Notes: generated by a model from the sequence alone, not told the origin. Positions 8,591-17,491 are shown, numbered from the stretch's first letter. The stretch is 64,000 nt of DNA from CAWAHD01 sp963781785 (GCA_963781785.1 CAWAHD010000002.1:310001-374000), one strand, 5' to 3'. Program-made: numbers and translations.

Positions 8591-10186
8591 TCAGCATAGC
8601 CAGCATTCGTGCAGCCGCTCGACCAATCGCAGGAAAACCCCCTGCCATGGATTCCATGATAGCAGTCGGTAAAGCAAGCGTCGTCCGCCCCGCACGATCT
8701 GGCAGGGCATCTGGATAAATGCCGCACGGTATGTGGCGAACTCCATCCTCATCAGCGTCCGTTTCTCGGCCTCGTGCTTGACCTGATGCCGAGGCGACAC
8801 GGGAACCAGTAGGGCGCTCCAGGCCTTGAGGCTCCACGCTAACGACCCCATCACCATGTACGCCCAGTTACTGACCAGGTTATCGACGGGCGTCGTCAGC
8901 GCTCGCACGCCGTTTTTGAGCTGGGCGATCAGGTTTTCCTGGTCGCAGCGATCGTTCGCCGAGAAGACGATCTCCTCCGCGGTCATCTCGCGATCATTGG
9001 TGATGTAAAAGAAGTAGCGATATTCTTCGAACAGTCGCATCTGCCCCTTGTCGACCTGCACCCGCTTGCGAAGAACGATCATTCGGTAATTCTTTCTGCA
9101 CGCAGTCGGCCGATATTCGAACTCCGCGACCATCTCCTCGAGCAGGTGGATATTCTCGTACCCTCGCTCGCGGACAAGCTCGGGTTTGAACCGCTCGGGC
9201 TTCTCGCGCGGCGTGGTCTTGATCCGGTACTGTGGCGGTCGTCTGAGAAGCCGGTACGAATTGGCCGGCAGCCCATCGGCTTCCGTCTTGAGGCCATCGG
9301 ACGCGGCGTATCCGAAAATAAAGCGGATGTCGCCCGCATCATCCCACCGATCGAGATACCTGGTCTGGGCGAATTTGGTGTCCCCCCGCATCAGAATCTT
9401 GCGGAAGCCGGCTCGACGGCAAAGTGCGACGGCCTTGTCCAGGAAGATGTCCGCCCGCTCCTGCGAGGGGCGATTGCCGCTCCGGTTGAACAGGAACAAC
9501 GGTTCAGCCGTGTTGGCCAGCGAGACCAAGAGCGGATGGTAGCCATATTGGCCGTCGTAGGTGAAATCCATCCCTTCCTTGCACTCGGCATCACTGGGCA
9601 CGATGCTGCCATCGGCCTCGATGACCGCCTCCTCGAAGAACTCGGGCGGCTGAGAAGACCAGACTCGCAGTCGTGACTCATTGAAAATGTCCATAAGGTT
9701 CAGGACATCAGTCTCGAAAAAGCGGCGGCAAAAATCCCCGGCCGTCGTTGGGTCGGGAATCCGCGTGGCCCCGAGTGCGTCGAGATAGACCTCATCATTG
9801 CGCCGCAACTCCAGGTGCTCGATCCGTTCTCCGCCGGCGAGGCTGTTGAAGGCAATGTTCAGGACATGGTCGGATTCGTGGTACGGCCGATGCTGCTTGA
9901 GGAGGTGAAGGTTGCGGTCGATGTCCCTGACCAGTCCAATCTTCTGGGCCAGCAGCAGAATGGCTCCAATTCCGCCGGCACTGAGGCCCCGGACGCGATC
10001 GGCATACTCGTACTGGATATTCGTCGCGGTCATCATAGGCACAGACCGCTCGGGGCCGGGCGAGTTGTCCAGCCGTTTCTTGATTCGCCGTCGACCCTCT
10101 TGGAAGATTCTCTTCTTGCGTGCCACACGCTTTTTTCGGACAGTAGCACTCACTCGAAAGCCTCCTTGTTCTGGAATAGTGATCAT
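8591..10186 (-). mobile_element. IS1380-family transposase
   Basis: 531 aa, a normal length for IS1380 transposases. A DDE-type catalytic core is visible: EADGSIVPSD, MRGDTKFA and DRCDQENLIAQLKNG for the first Asp, second Asp and Glu regions. An ATG at 10186 gives a Lys/Arg-rich N-terminus; an internal ATG at MMTATNIQYEY may be the more usual start. The coding frame is intact. I could not define terminal inverted repeats with confidence. Upstream (10210-10226) lies a short perfect hairpin AAAACCT-GCG-AGGTTTT, and 8401-8590 holds nothing I recognise. The element lies between the two 83-bp repeats, next to the beheaded regulator. Confidence 0.88.
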
Positions 10187-10265
10187 GTGATTTCAGCTAC
10201 ATTATTCCAAAAACCTGCGAGGTTTTCGAGCTTTTTTCCAAAAATCGCTCCAGGCGAACTTTAAA

Positions 10266-10448
10266 TCACGCTTGGTTGGGGTCTAGGTCGTCCACCCGTT
10301 CCACGTCTTCCGGATCGTCCGCAGGCTCCGCCAACGAGCGGACGGTCAGCCGCAGCACCGCGGGCGGATCACCTGGGCGAGAGGCGAGCCGAAGACACTC
10401 CGCGATGATGACGAGATCCCACGCGGTGGAACGCAGCGTTTTCTGCAT
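10266..10448 (-). CDS. Small hypothetical protein (60 aa)
   Basis: A short minus-strand frame starting MQKTLRSTAWDLVIIAECLR and ending in an acidic tail. Composition is plausible for a protein, but there is no recognisable domain and no strong ribosome-binding site. It lies just outside the IS1380 element and may be the surviving end of a gene cut by insertion. Could also be chance. Confidence 0.3.
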   Translation of the reverse strand: MQKTLRSTAWDLVIIAECLRLASRPGDPPAVLRLTVRSLAEPADDPEDVERVDDLDPNQA

Positions 10449-10532
10449 AATCCTTGGGTATCTTCACTTGTTGACGACGGGATCGGGTGGTTAAACGAAG
10501 CTATGACACTTCGCGTAGCCGATGACCCAAGT

Positions 10533-10615
10533 TGGGACTCCGGTGGTTTACGGACACCGCCCCATGTTGACGACCCTCGCCGACGGATTGTCGATGCAGT
10601 TCACCGGACGGACAC
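10533..10615. repeat. 83-bp direct repeat, copy B
   Basis: Same orientation as copy A (7760-7842), 80 of 83 positions identical, 2773 bp apart. No IS66 gene accompanies this copy. The two copies bracket the truncated regulator, the IS1380 transposase and a short ORF. Confidence 0.9.
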
Positions 10616-10922
10616 GGTCGTTGCTTTGCCGATCATCATTTGAGGTCGAACGTCGAGCATTTCACGGAAACCATCCAACCAGGTTGTTTCCGTGATAAAT
10701 CACACACATCGATATCCGTCAGTGGTTCTCGTTATCGTATCCGTTAGACCACCAACGAAAATGCGTCGGCGCTTTTTGTTCGCGTCAACCGCTCACGGAA
10801 AACACATGTTTTTTCCGTCGGACTCGCGCACCCCAAGCAGTCTTGGGGCGGTTTTCCCTCGACTAACTATGAGAAATGCCGTAAACTTCGGATGGGAAAC
10901 GCCTTAATGTGGTGAAAACGCC
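10616..10922. other. AT-richer intergenic segment with two inverted repeats
   Basis: No gene is supported. It holds an inverted repeat with 9-base arms CACGGAAAC / GTTTCCGTG at 10663-10694 and a second related hairpin, CGGAAAA...TTTTCCG, at 10796-10817. The shared GGAAA/TTTCC core suggests a repeated site, possibly an operator for the toxin-antitoxin pair that starts at 10923. Base composition is visibly lower in GC than the surroundings. Confidence 0.4.
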
Positions 10923-11177
10923 ATGTCGCATCGTGAATTCAATCACCTTCTCAGCAGCCTCAATGCTCTGTCGCCGGAGCAACTGGCCACCCTACGCCGC
11001 GAACTCGACGGCAAACTGGCTTCGCCCACCCGCACGAGCCAAGCCACTGCCGCCGAAGAAACCGCATTCGACCGGCTTGAGCGGGCCGGACTGATCGGCT
11101 GCCTGAAAGGCGCGCCAGGCACACCGACGGATCTGAGCACGAATCCGAAGCACATGGAAGGTTTCGGGCATGCCTGA
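10923..11177 (+). CDS. Putative antitoxin of PIN-domain pair
   Basis: 84 aa. The N-terminal helix LNALSPEQLATLRRELDGKL is a motif seen in small antitoxin-like partners of PIN toxins. The middle is Thr/Ala-rich and the C-terminal tail (GAPGTPTDLSTNPKHMEGFG) probably embraces the toxin. No clear DNA-binding fold is seen. Its stop overlaps the PIN gene start by 8 bp (11170-11177), the usual coupling of type II toxin-antitoxin operons. Assignment rests on size, order and overlap. Confidence 0.65.
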   Translation: MSHREFNHLLSSLNALSPEQLATLRRELDGKLASPTRTSQATAAEETAFDRLERAGLIGCLKGAPGTPTDLSTNPKHMEGFGHA

Positions 11178-11583
11178 ACGGGCGGTCGCCGATACCGGCC
11201 CCCTCGTTGCGATTATCCGCAAGCGCGAAAAAGCCCATCGGAAGTGCGTTGACGCTCTCAAGACACTTCGTCCGCCGCTACTGACCTGTTGGCCGGTGCT
11301 GACCGAAGCGGAGTGGCTGCTACGCGGCGAACCGGGAGGCGTCAGGGCACTTGGCGCCCTGGTTCAGAGCCAATCGGTCAAACTCGTCGAACTTGATGAA
11401 TCCGCCCTGCATTGGATGATCGAGTTCCTCGAGCGCTACGCCTCTCTTGGTGCACAGATGGCGGATGCCGCCGTAATGTACATCGCCGAGCGCGAACGCA
11501 TCGAGACCGTATTCACGCTCGACCGCCGCGATTTCTCTGTCTATCGCACTACTGATGGCCGCGCCCTGAACATAGTGCCGTAA
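11170..11583 (+). CDS. PIN-domain ribonuclease toxin (VapC-like)
   Basis: 137 aa, the standard size for VapC. Acidic residues expected for the PIN Mg2+ site are present: Asp8 (VADTGPLVAI), Glu46 (LTEAEWLL), Asp99 (MADAAVMYIAE) and Asp118/121 (TLDRRDFSVYR). PIN toxins cleave RNA, often tRNA or rRNA, when the antitoxin is lost. It starts at an ATG inside the antitoxin's last codons, so the two are translated together. The pair sits in the mobile zone and may act in stabilisation or defence. Confidence 0.85.
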   Translation: MPERAVADTGPLVAIIRKREKAHRKCVDALKTLRPPLLTCWPVLTEAEWLLRGEPGGVRALGALVQSQSVKLVELDESALHWMIEFLERYASLGAQMADAAVMYIAERERIETVFTLDRRDFSVYRTTDGRALNIVP

Positions 11584-11637
11584 GGATGAGCGCTCCAACT
11601 GAAGCCATTTGATCGATGCCATAACAAGGAATCGTTC

Positions 11638-12024
11638 GTGCTCTCCGCAAATGAGATTCATTACATCGTTGGGCTACTGCACGCCGCAACAGGTGACTTG
11701 GCGAAGGTCATAACGCTTGGAGAAAAGGTCTGGGATGCCGCATCGCGCACGAAACGAGTTATTGATGTGGCGATTTTAACCGCAGGCCCCACCGTGATCA
11801 TCGCTGCGGAGGTTAAACACACACAACGTCGCCTAGATGTTGCCCTGGTTGAGGGACTCTGCCTCAACCTCATCACGGTCGCCGCCGTCTTGCCTCCTGC
11901 ATCACTGCCGGCGAATAACCAGTTCTTGCGACCGAGGGCCACCGGCGTCATTCCGCGCTCGCTGGCGTTATTATCGATCGACAGCCAACCCTCCTCTGTG
12001 TACCGCTCCAGTGCCTGCCAGTGA
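11638..12024 (+). pseudogene. Restriction-endonuclease-like protein, truncated/frameshifted
   Basis: A GTG at 11638 follows AAGGA. The N-terminal part contains KRVIDVAILTAG...VIIAAEVKHTQRRLDVALVEGLC. This is the nuclease-like core (D...ExK) seen in PDDEXK-type restriction enzymes and genes of that kind. After GLC, where relatives continue with a helix and further strands, the frame becomes Pro/Ser-rich and ends early. A frameshift near 11860 is likely. Probably a dead gene. It follows the PIN pair by 54 bp. Confidence 0.45.
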
Positions 12025-12077
12025 TTCCTTAATCCCCCAGGTAGTCCCAGAGCCGGCCCGCTCGCGTTTTCCCAGAC

Positions 12078-14066
12078 TCAGTGCGTGAAGAGTAACCCCT
12101 GGTCCTCGGGCCCCGTCCCGATCAAGCGAAAGGTCCACTTGTCGTCGGCCTGCCAGGAGACACGGCCGACCAGCGCACCGGCGTCTCCTTCCTGAGCCAG
12201 CGTCAGCAGGTTGTCGGTGAGCGACCATTTGCCGGTGAGCTGCCGGGGCTTACCCTTGGCGGTGACGTTCCAGGCGAACGTCTCGTCATCTCGGATGCGC
12301 AGGTCGATCGTGATGTCGCCGGCCGGGTGGGCAGTCCAGGTCCCGGCCAGATTCCCGGGCTTGGCGGATGCGGCTGCCGGTGACGCAGCGGTCGCTGCCG
12401 CCGTAGTCTCCGGCGCCGTTGCGGGCGGCGAGAACTGCGTGACGAGCTGGGCCGAGAGTGTGTCCTGGGGAGCCAGGGCCACGACCTCCTTGAGCTGACG
12501 CACGGCCGCCTCGGTGTGGCCCTGGGTCAGGTAGTGGTACGCCAGGACGAAGTGGCCGGCCGTCGATTTCGGATTGGCGGAAACGAATGCCTCCAGCTTG
12601 CGGAGCTGGCTGGTGTAGACGTCGATGCTCGGGTAGAGACCGGCCATCGTCGTCCAGTCCCAGCCAGGTCCGACTGAGAGCACGGCGTAGAGTGGCCCCG
12701 CGGCGAGGTCGTATTTCCCGACCGCGAACAGGACCAGTGCCCGGAACTCGTGAAGCGTCGCGTCGTTCTCGAGGACCTTGAGCGCCTCATCGGTGAGCTG
12801 GAGTGCCCCGGCGTAATCGCCGGTGCCAAAGGCCGCACGCGCCGAGTCGAATTTCGCGACGGCGGGGTCGGCGACCTCCTCAGGGGGCGGTGCCGATTGC
12901 GTATCGATGGGTTGACTGTAGTCATAATTGTAGGCGGGCACGGTCACCGTCTGCGGTTCACCTCCGGCGACGGTCTGCTCGATCACGATCGGCTGCGCGA
13001 CCGTCTGCATGGCGTAGTAGGGGTTGGCGTAGCTGGCGTAGCCCCAGTTGTAGAACGACGAGCCGAGGGCCCAGGCCGTCACCCCGGTCGCAGCTCCCCA
13101 GGCAAGGGAGCCCCATCCCCAGTTGCTGTTGTTATGGTAGCCGTGCCAGTAACCGTTGGCCCATCCCTGGTGGTAGCCCGAGTATGCACCGTGCCAGTTG
13201 TTATATGCGGGCAGACGAGCCCCATAACCGGGGTCAACAGGCCGATTGACAGAGTCACCGGCGCCAGGGCGGTTATCGATGCCGGGGCGATTGCCAATGC
13301 CCGGGCGGTTGTCGATGCCGGGGCGATTACCGATGCCCGGGCGGTTGTCGATGCCGGGGCGATTACCGATGCCCGGGCGGTTGTCGATGCCGGGGCGGTT
13401 GCCAACGCCCGGGCGGTTATCGATGCCGGGGCGGTTGCCAACGCCCGGGCGGTTATCGATGCCGGGGCGGTTGCCAACGCCCGGGCGGTTGTCGATGCCG
13501 GGGCGGTTGCCAACGCCCGGGCGGTTGTCGATGCCGGGGCGGTTGCCAACGCCCGGGCGGTTGTCGATGCCGGGGCGGTTGCCAGTACCCGGGCGATTGT
13601 CGATGCCCGGGCGATTGCCGGGGCCAGGCCGGGACGGAAGTGTCGAGGGGCGGTTGCCGCCGGCGCCTGCTCCCGGTCGACCGACACCACCCGAAGGCCG
13701 GTTGGGAAGTGTCGAAGGGCGCCCACCCGCTCCACCGCCGGGCCGCTGAGCCGGTCTGGGGCCGCTGACCGCTGGGCTCCGAGTGAAACCTCCACCTCCG
13801 CCGCCGCCACGGGCGCCTCCGCCTCCACCACCGGCACGGACGCCTCCTCCTCCACCACCGGCACGGACGCCTCCTCCTCCACCACCGCCGCCACGGGCGT
13901 GTCCTCCACCACCGCCGCCACGGGCGCCTCCTCCACCACCGCGTCCTCCTCCACCGCCGCGTCCTCCTCCGCCACCGCGTCCTCCACGCGCGGCGATGGC
14001 TGGCGGAATGACCAAGGCGAGTGCCATGACAGTGATCAGGAACCCTCGGACGATTCGGGCTACCAT
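12078..14066 (-). CDS. Exported Gly-rich, TPR-containing repeat protein
   Basis: 662 aa from the ATG at 14066, preceded by AGGAG. Layout: a signal peptide (FLITVMALALVIPPAIAA); a long Gly/Arg tract; ten 12-residue repeats NRPGIDNRPGxG; a Tyr/Trp/Asn/Gly-rich segment around WANGYWHGYHNNSNWGWG; a TPR region (about residues 395-540: FGTGDYAGALQLTDEALKVL, HFVLAYHYLTQGHTEAAVRQ); and a C-terminal beta-rich domain that starts LAGTWTAHPAGDITIDL. It is probably a periplasmic or surface scaffold, and the binding partner is unknown. The repeats keep other frames open on both strands, and those frames are shadows. A fragment of a paralogue lies at 17344-17404. Confidence 0.85.
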   Translation of the reverse strand: MVARIVRGFLITVMALALVIPPAIAARGGRGGGGGRGGGGGRGGGGGARGGGGGGHARGGGGGGGGVRAGGGGGGVRAGGGGGGARGGGGGGGFTRSPAVSGPRPAQRPGGGAGGRPSTLPNRPSGGVGRPGAGAGGNRPSTLPSRPGPGNRPGIDNRPGTGNRPGIDNRPGVGNRPGIDNRPGVGNRPGIDNRPGVGNRPGIDNRPGVGNRPGIDNRPGVGNRPGIDNRPGIGNRPGIDNRPGIGNRPGIDNRPGIGNRPGIDNRPGAGDSVNRPVDPGYGARLPAYNNWHGAYSGYHQGWANGYWHGYHNNSNWGWGSLAWGAATGVTAWALGSSFYNWGYASYANPYYAMQTVAQPIVIEQTVAGGEPQTVTVPAYNYDYSQPIDTQSAPPPEEVADPAVAKFDSARAAFGTGDYAGALQLTDEALKVLENDATLHEFRALVLFAVGKYDLAAGPLYAVLSVGPGWDWTTMAGLYPSIDVYTSQLRKLEAFVSANPKSTAGHFVLAYHYLTQGHTEAAVRQLKEVVALAPQDTLSAQLVTQFSPPATAPETTAAATAASPAAASAKPGNLAGTWTAHPAGDITIDLRIRDDETFAWNVTAKGKPRQLTGKWSLTDNLLTLAQEGDAGALVGRVSWQADDKWTFRLIGTGPEDQGLLFTH
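13257..13616. repeat. Tandem 36-bp repeats, ten copies
   Basis: The unit encodes NRPGIDNRPG plus two variable residues (xG, where x is A, I, V or T) on the minus strand. Order of the variable residue from the N-terminus: T, V x5, I x3, A. Copies are nearly identical, so the array probably changes length by slippage or recombination without breaking the frame. Confidence 0.92.
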
Positions 14067-14130
14067 CGCTTTACTCCTGGGGTATCGCACCGATGTCTGG
14101 GATGAACGGATGATGGCCGATTTTGCTTTC

Positions 14131-15093
14131 TCACTTGCCGGGCTGAGGCGCGGGGCGGACCAGGTAATACTGATCGGTGCCAGGCACGGCCTCGCCGCCG
14201 ACTGTTCGCTCCAGCGTCTCCCAGAGGATCCGGTCCTTACCGACCGCCGTGAACGCGTTCGTGACTGAGACCGATTGTCCGTCCGAGCGGACTCCCGACG
14301 CCCTGGTGATCCAACGTTCGCCGTCATGGGACAGTAAGCCCTCGGCGAAGCCGCCCCGGTCATCGAAGACCCACGTCCGGAACTGCTTCCGCTGTGCGTC
14401 CCAGCCGATCCGCTGGGTGCCGCGGAGGGCGAAACGGCCCTCGACCTTGACATCAAATTCACGGAGCAAGAAGTTGCCGTCATCCGACCACTTGCAGTGG
14501 GTGTTGACGATCCCGTCGTCGCTCTCGTCGACCCACTCGCCGAGCATCCATTCCAGTTGCAGAAGCTGCTCATGGGACGAGACCTCTTCGGCCTGTTCGT
14601 CGCGGATCCTGGCGTGCAGCCAGCGGCCGTCCTGCCGGGCGTAGATCACGCTGTACCGGTTAATCTCGGGAGGTTCTCCAGCACCCGTCGTGGTGGTCGC
14701 CGTTCCCTCCTCGATGGCGATGTCTTTCCCGAGGAACCGCAGGGAGTCGGTGTCCACGGCGAGCTTGTCTCCACCGCTTTCCTGGAAAATCCCCGAGAAC
14801 CGACTGACGATGGCGTCGCGGCCTCGCGTGACCTCGCCGTCCTCGTCCTCGATCTCTGCGTCCGGGGTGAACAGGGCACCCAGCGTCTTCGCGTCCTTTT
14901 CGTTGTAAGCCTTGACGAACGAGGCGAGCAGGTCGGTGATGGCACGGACATCAGGCTCCCTCTCCGGTGATGCCGCGACCTGTTCGCTGCGCTTTGCCGG
15001 GTCGGGCTCCCGCGCCGGGGGGTTCTGGGCCGCGACCAAAGCCATGGTTGCGCAGAGTGGCAGGAATCCCAAGGATGCCGCGTGGACTTTCAT
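14131..15093 (-). CDS. Exported SgcJ/EcaC-type NTF2-like protein
   Basis: 320 aa. A signal peptide (LGFLPLCATMALVAAQ) is followed by a DUF4440/SgcJ-like NTF2 domain at about residues 50-165 (AITDLLASFVKAYNEKDAKTLGALFTPDAEIED; GRDAIVSRFSGIFQE). A second half with WMLGEWVDESDD, FDVKVEGRFALRGTQRIGWD and QFRTWVFDDRGGFAEG resembles DUF1579-like lipocalin-type domains. This two-part layout is common in exported planctomycete proteins. Ligand unknown. It lies 64 bp upstream of the TPR protein gene on the same strand. Confidence 0.8.
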   Translation of the reverse strand: MKVHAASLGFLPLCATMALVAAQNPPAREPDPAKRSEQVAASPEREPDVRAITDLLASFVKAYNEKDAKTLGALFTPDAEIEDEDGEVTRGRDAIVSRFSGIFQESGGDKLAVDTDSLRFLGKDIAIEEGTATTTTGAGEPPEINRYSVIYARQDGRWLHARIRDEQAEEVSSHEQLLQLEWMLGEWVDESDDGIVNTHCKWSDDGNFLLREFDVKVEGRFALRGTQRIGWDAQRKQFRTWVFDDRGGFAEGLLSHDGERWITRASGVRSDGQSVSVTNAFTAVGKDRILWETLERTVGGEAVPGTDQYYLVRPAPQPGK

Positions 15094-15290
15094 GATCGAT
15101 CACTCCGGAGGTGCAAGACTGCGACGCCAGCGACTGAGCTGAGCTGAGCTGACACAAAAATCCGATCTGGCCTTCGTCTTCGCAATGCCCCAGGCCTGGT
15201 TGCCGCTTCACTACCTCTGGGCCGAGGTGAAAAGAACAGTCGGGCCGGGCGCCCCTCGGCCCGACTGACACGTGGCCTCTTGAGCAGATC

Positions 15291-16088
15291 CTACTTCTTC
15301 TCTGCGAGCTGGTCGCCGACGCGAATCCCCTGGCAGATCTGGCGGACCGTTTCCTTGTAGTGGTCCTCGATGCGGGCATCGACGACAAAAGCCGCCCCAG
15401 CGAATTGCCCTGCGCCTGCATCCAAGACCCCAGCCGCGAACACCACGGCGACACCGGACTTCTTGCCCTTTCCCGTGCCGGTGAGCACGAGTGCACCGCG
15501 TTTCGTCTTGGTCAGCTCGTCGTACTTGATGTCCTGAAGATACTTTTCGAGGCCTTGCTTGACCTTCGCGATTGCTGCTTTCTGGTCCGCTGCCCCCTCC
15601 AGGGTGGCGATCATCGAGTAAGCTTGTCCATCCGCACTGACGGCGGAGACATAACGGTCTCCGGTGGTCTGCTTCCAATCCGAGGGATAGGTGATCCCAA
15701 CCAGGGGCTTACCATCCTTGCGAATGACGGCCTCTCCGTCGGGCGCTGTCGGTGTAGCCGCCGGCGCCGTCGCAGCCGCTGGGGTTGTGACCAGCATCTG
15801 TGGCGGTGCTGTATTGAAATCCGAGCGAGGAGCATTCTGGTATGCAGCGGTCGTCTGATATTCGGTGCGCCTCTGAGCTTCCCTATCCACGGCGGCTCGC
15901 GTGGCGCCGGTTACCGCGCGAACCTTGGCGCCGGTCTCCGCTCCTTCGCTCCCCCCCACGAGTCCGCCGACCATCGCTCCACGCACACCCCCACTGACCG
16001 CCCCACCGCCACGCCGTTGAGCCATGGCGTCGGGAGCCAGCATCACGAGGACGAGAGCGGGCACTCCCAGAAAGTGTAGCTTGGTCAT
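15291..16088 (-). CDS. Exported hypothetical protein with glycine-zipper-like segment
   Basis: 265 aa from the ATG at 16088, with a strong GGAGGAACGACG site. The signal peptide is FLGVPALVLVMLAPDAMA. After it, GGGAVSGGVRGAMVGGLVGG is a Gly-rich possible membrane-associating zipper. A Pro/Ala/Thr linker leads to a C-terminal domain (WKQTTGDRYVSAVSADGQAY, TLEGAADQKAAIAKVKQGLEKYL, GTGKGKKSGVAVVFAAGVLD). The C-terminal part looks like a small lipid- or protein-binding alpha/beta domain of periplasmic proteins. Function unknown. Confidence 0.75.
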   Translation of the reverse strand: MTKLHFLGVPALVLVMLAPDAMAQRRGGGAVSGGVRGAMVGGLVGGSEGAETGAKVRAVTGATRAAVDREAQRRTEYQTTAAYQNAPRSDFNTAPPQMLVTTPAAATAPAATPTAPDGEAVIRKDGKPLVGITYPSDWKQTTGDRYVSAVSADGQAYSMIATLEGAADQKAAIAKVKQGLEKYLQDIKYDELTKTKRGALVLTGTGKGKKSGVAVVFAAGVLDAGAGQFAGAAFVVDARIEDHYKETVRQICQGIRVGDQLAEKK

Positions 16089-16155
16089 CGTCGTTCCTCC
16101 TGTCTCTCGAGCTTCCGGTGGAATCAGAGTCTGGTACGGTACCAGGCCCACAAGG

Positions 16156-16746
16156 TCAAGCAGCCATTTGGGGAAGCCGCTTGAGTGCAAAGCCGACCAT
16201 GAGCCACGACACCCCTCGAAAGATGATGCTGATGCCCACGAGCAATCCGATGATCGTCAGTCCTGACATCGGCAGCTCACGCCAGATCAACACGCCGAGG
16301 ACGACGTCGATCGCGCCGCTGAGCAAGAGCCAGCCCCAGCCCTCGAACCGGTGAGCGATGGCCGCGACGGCCTTGAAGATGCCGCCCACGAAGAGGAAGC
16401 TTGCCAGCAAGATCGTCAGTGTGATCCCCGCCTGGATCGGGTTGCCCAGCAGCATCAGTCCGATCACGACGCCCAGGATGCCCGAGAGCAGGGCGAGGAA
16501 GAACCCGCTCCACTCCTGACACCAGAACGCGCCGACGACCTCCATTCCGCCTCCGACGAGAATCAAGGCTCCGAGCACCGTCACGGTCGCGAGGGTGGCG
16601 ATCACCGGTGACCCGAGGAGGATCGTCCCGAGCACGATCAGGGCGATCCCGAGCGCGACCAGCCAGATCCATTTGCCTCGGATCGCCTGGAGCTCATGAC
16701 GGATGGCTTTGCGTAGCGGTCTGTCGGAGACGCCCGCGGTGCTCAT
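16156..16746 (-). CDS. hdeD: HdeD family membrane protein (DUF308)
   Basis: 196 aa from the ATG at 16746, with GGAGG upstream. It has six hydrophobic segments with the typical HdeD pattern (LVALGIALIVLGTILLG; GLTIIGLLVGISIIFRGVSWLM). The short basic N-terminus, PLRKAIRHELQAIRGK, recurs in a 5' fragment at 7218-7292. HdeD proteins are inner-membrane proteins linked to acid resistance in enterobacteria; the biochemical role is not known, and in this lineage it may be a general envelope-stress protein. Same strand as the exported genes downstream. Confidence 0.85.
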   Translation of the reverse strand: MSTAGVSDRPLRKAIRHELQAIRGKWIWLVALGIALIVLGTILLGSPVIATLATVTVLGALILVGGGMEVVGAFWCQEWSGFFLALLSGILGVVIGLMLLGNPIQAGITLTILLASFLFVGGIFKAVAAIAHRFEGWGWLLLSGAIDVVLGVLIWRELPMSGLTIIGLLVGISIIFRGVSWLMVGFALKRLPQMAA

Positions 16747-17013
16747 GATTAACCTCCAGATCTCTCGAAGCGGAGCAGGATGTCTAAGATGGGCCCGATC
16801 ACATCGGTGGCGTATCTCGAGGATCACCAAGAACTGGTGGCTGACTACTCACCTTACCGATCCTGGATACACCATCACACTGTCAAAACAGACAGGGGAT
16901 TCTGGAAATACTGACAGGACGGATGAGCCGCGGGCCCAGGGGGGATACCCTGGCGTGTTGAAAACCTAGACTTTCGCGAGGCGCGCGTTCCCTCCGCTTT
17001 TGTTGCGCCGTCT

Positions 17014-17210
17014 TTTTCCCCCCCTTGCGAAGGGGGGGTCAGGGGGGGTGGTCGCGGCACCGCCAGACACGAGGCCGTCGCGCTGTGTTTGCTTTTCAAT
17101 TTCCAAAGCGCCGACCAACCCCATCCCTGGCCGATTCTTTGCACGCGGCGTTGCTCGCTGATAGCGCCGGGTTCACCCCCCCTAACCCCCCCTTCGCAAG
17201 GGAGGGAAAG
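17014..17210. repeat. Inverted C/G-rich repeats, MITE-like
   Basis: The left arm (17014-17050) reads CCCCCCTTGCGAAGGGGGGG then a TCAGGGGGGG-type tail. The right arm (17175-17210) is close to its reverse complement, with one or two differences in the C runs. Between them lie about 125 bp without a gene. The shape is that of a small non-autonomous element or a REP-type repeat. The rest of the gap 16747-17491 holds only the gene fragment noted separately. Confidence 0.65.
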
Positions 17211-17343
17211 GGATTGCTGGCCCACGCTTCGTGCATTTTAGCGAAACAGAAACTGCTCATTCGCGGCCGTCCCTTTGGGACGATTGAAGTCAAGTTTTCA
17301 TCACCCAGGGGTACCCCGGTCGCGGCCCCCAGCCCAACCGAAC

Positions 17344-17404
17344 CTCATCCCCAGTTATTGTTGTCGTGGTAGCCGTGCCAGTAACCGTTGGCCCATCCCT
17401 CGTG
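17344..17404 (-). pseudogene. Fragment of the Gly-rich TPR protein gene
   Basis: Read on the minus strand, this block encodes GWANGYWHGYHDNNNWG. This matches GWANGYWHGYHNNSNWG in the intact gene (DNA 13114-13173). About 60 bp are conserved with few changes; neither flank continues the similarity. It is a relic of a paralogue or a short transferred segment. Confidence 0.7.
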
Positions 17405-17491
17405 AATCGACCCGGTACGCGTGATCGCCGGGTTCGTCCTGGCCGTTTCCAGCCAGACTCGAAGGAACGGTTGGAGCTAAACCGCACGGTT

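Noticed and set aside
8442..8837. 131-aa minus-strand frame at the IS1380 end
   Set aside because: It overlaps the transposase in another frame and has no similarity I recognise.
13257..13616. Possible CRISPR array
   Set aside because: Units are directly adjacent without unique spacers and encode a regular protein repeat; no cas genes are present.
12750..14105. Long plus-strand open frame (451 aa) with AVIDAGAVANAR repeats
   Set aside because: It lies opposite the TPR protein gene, which has a signal peptide, a good RBS and TPR motifs. The plus-strand frame stays open only because of the 36-bp repeats and GC bias.
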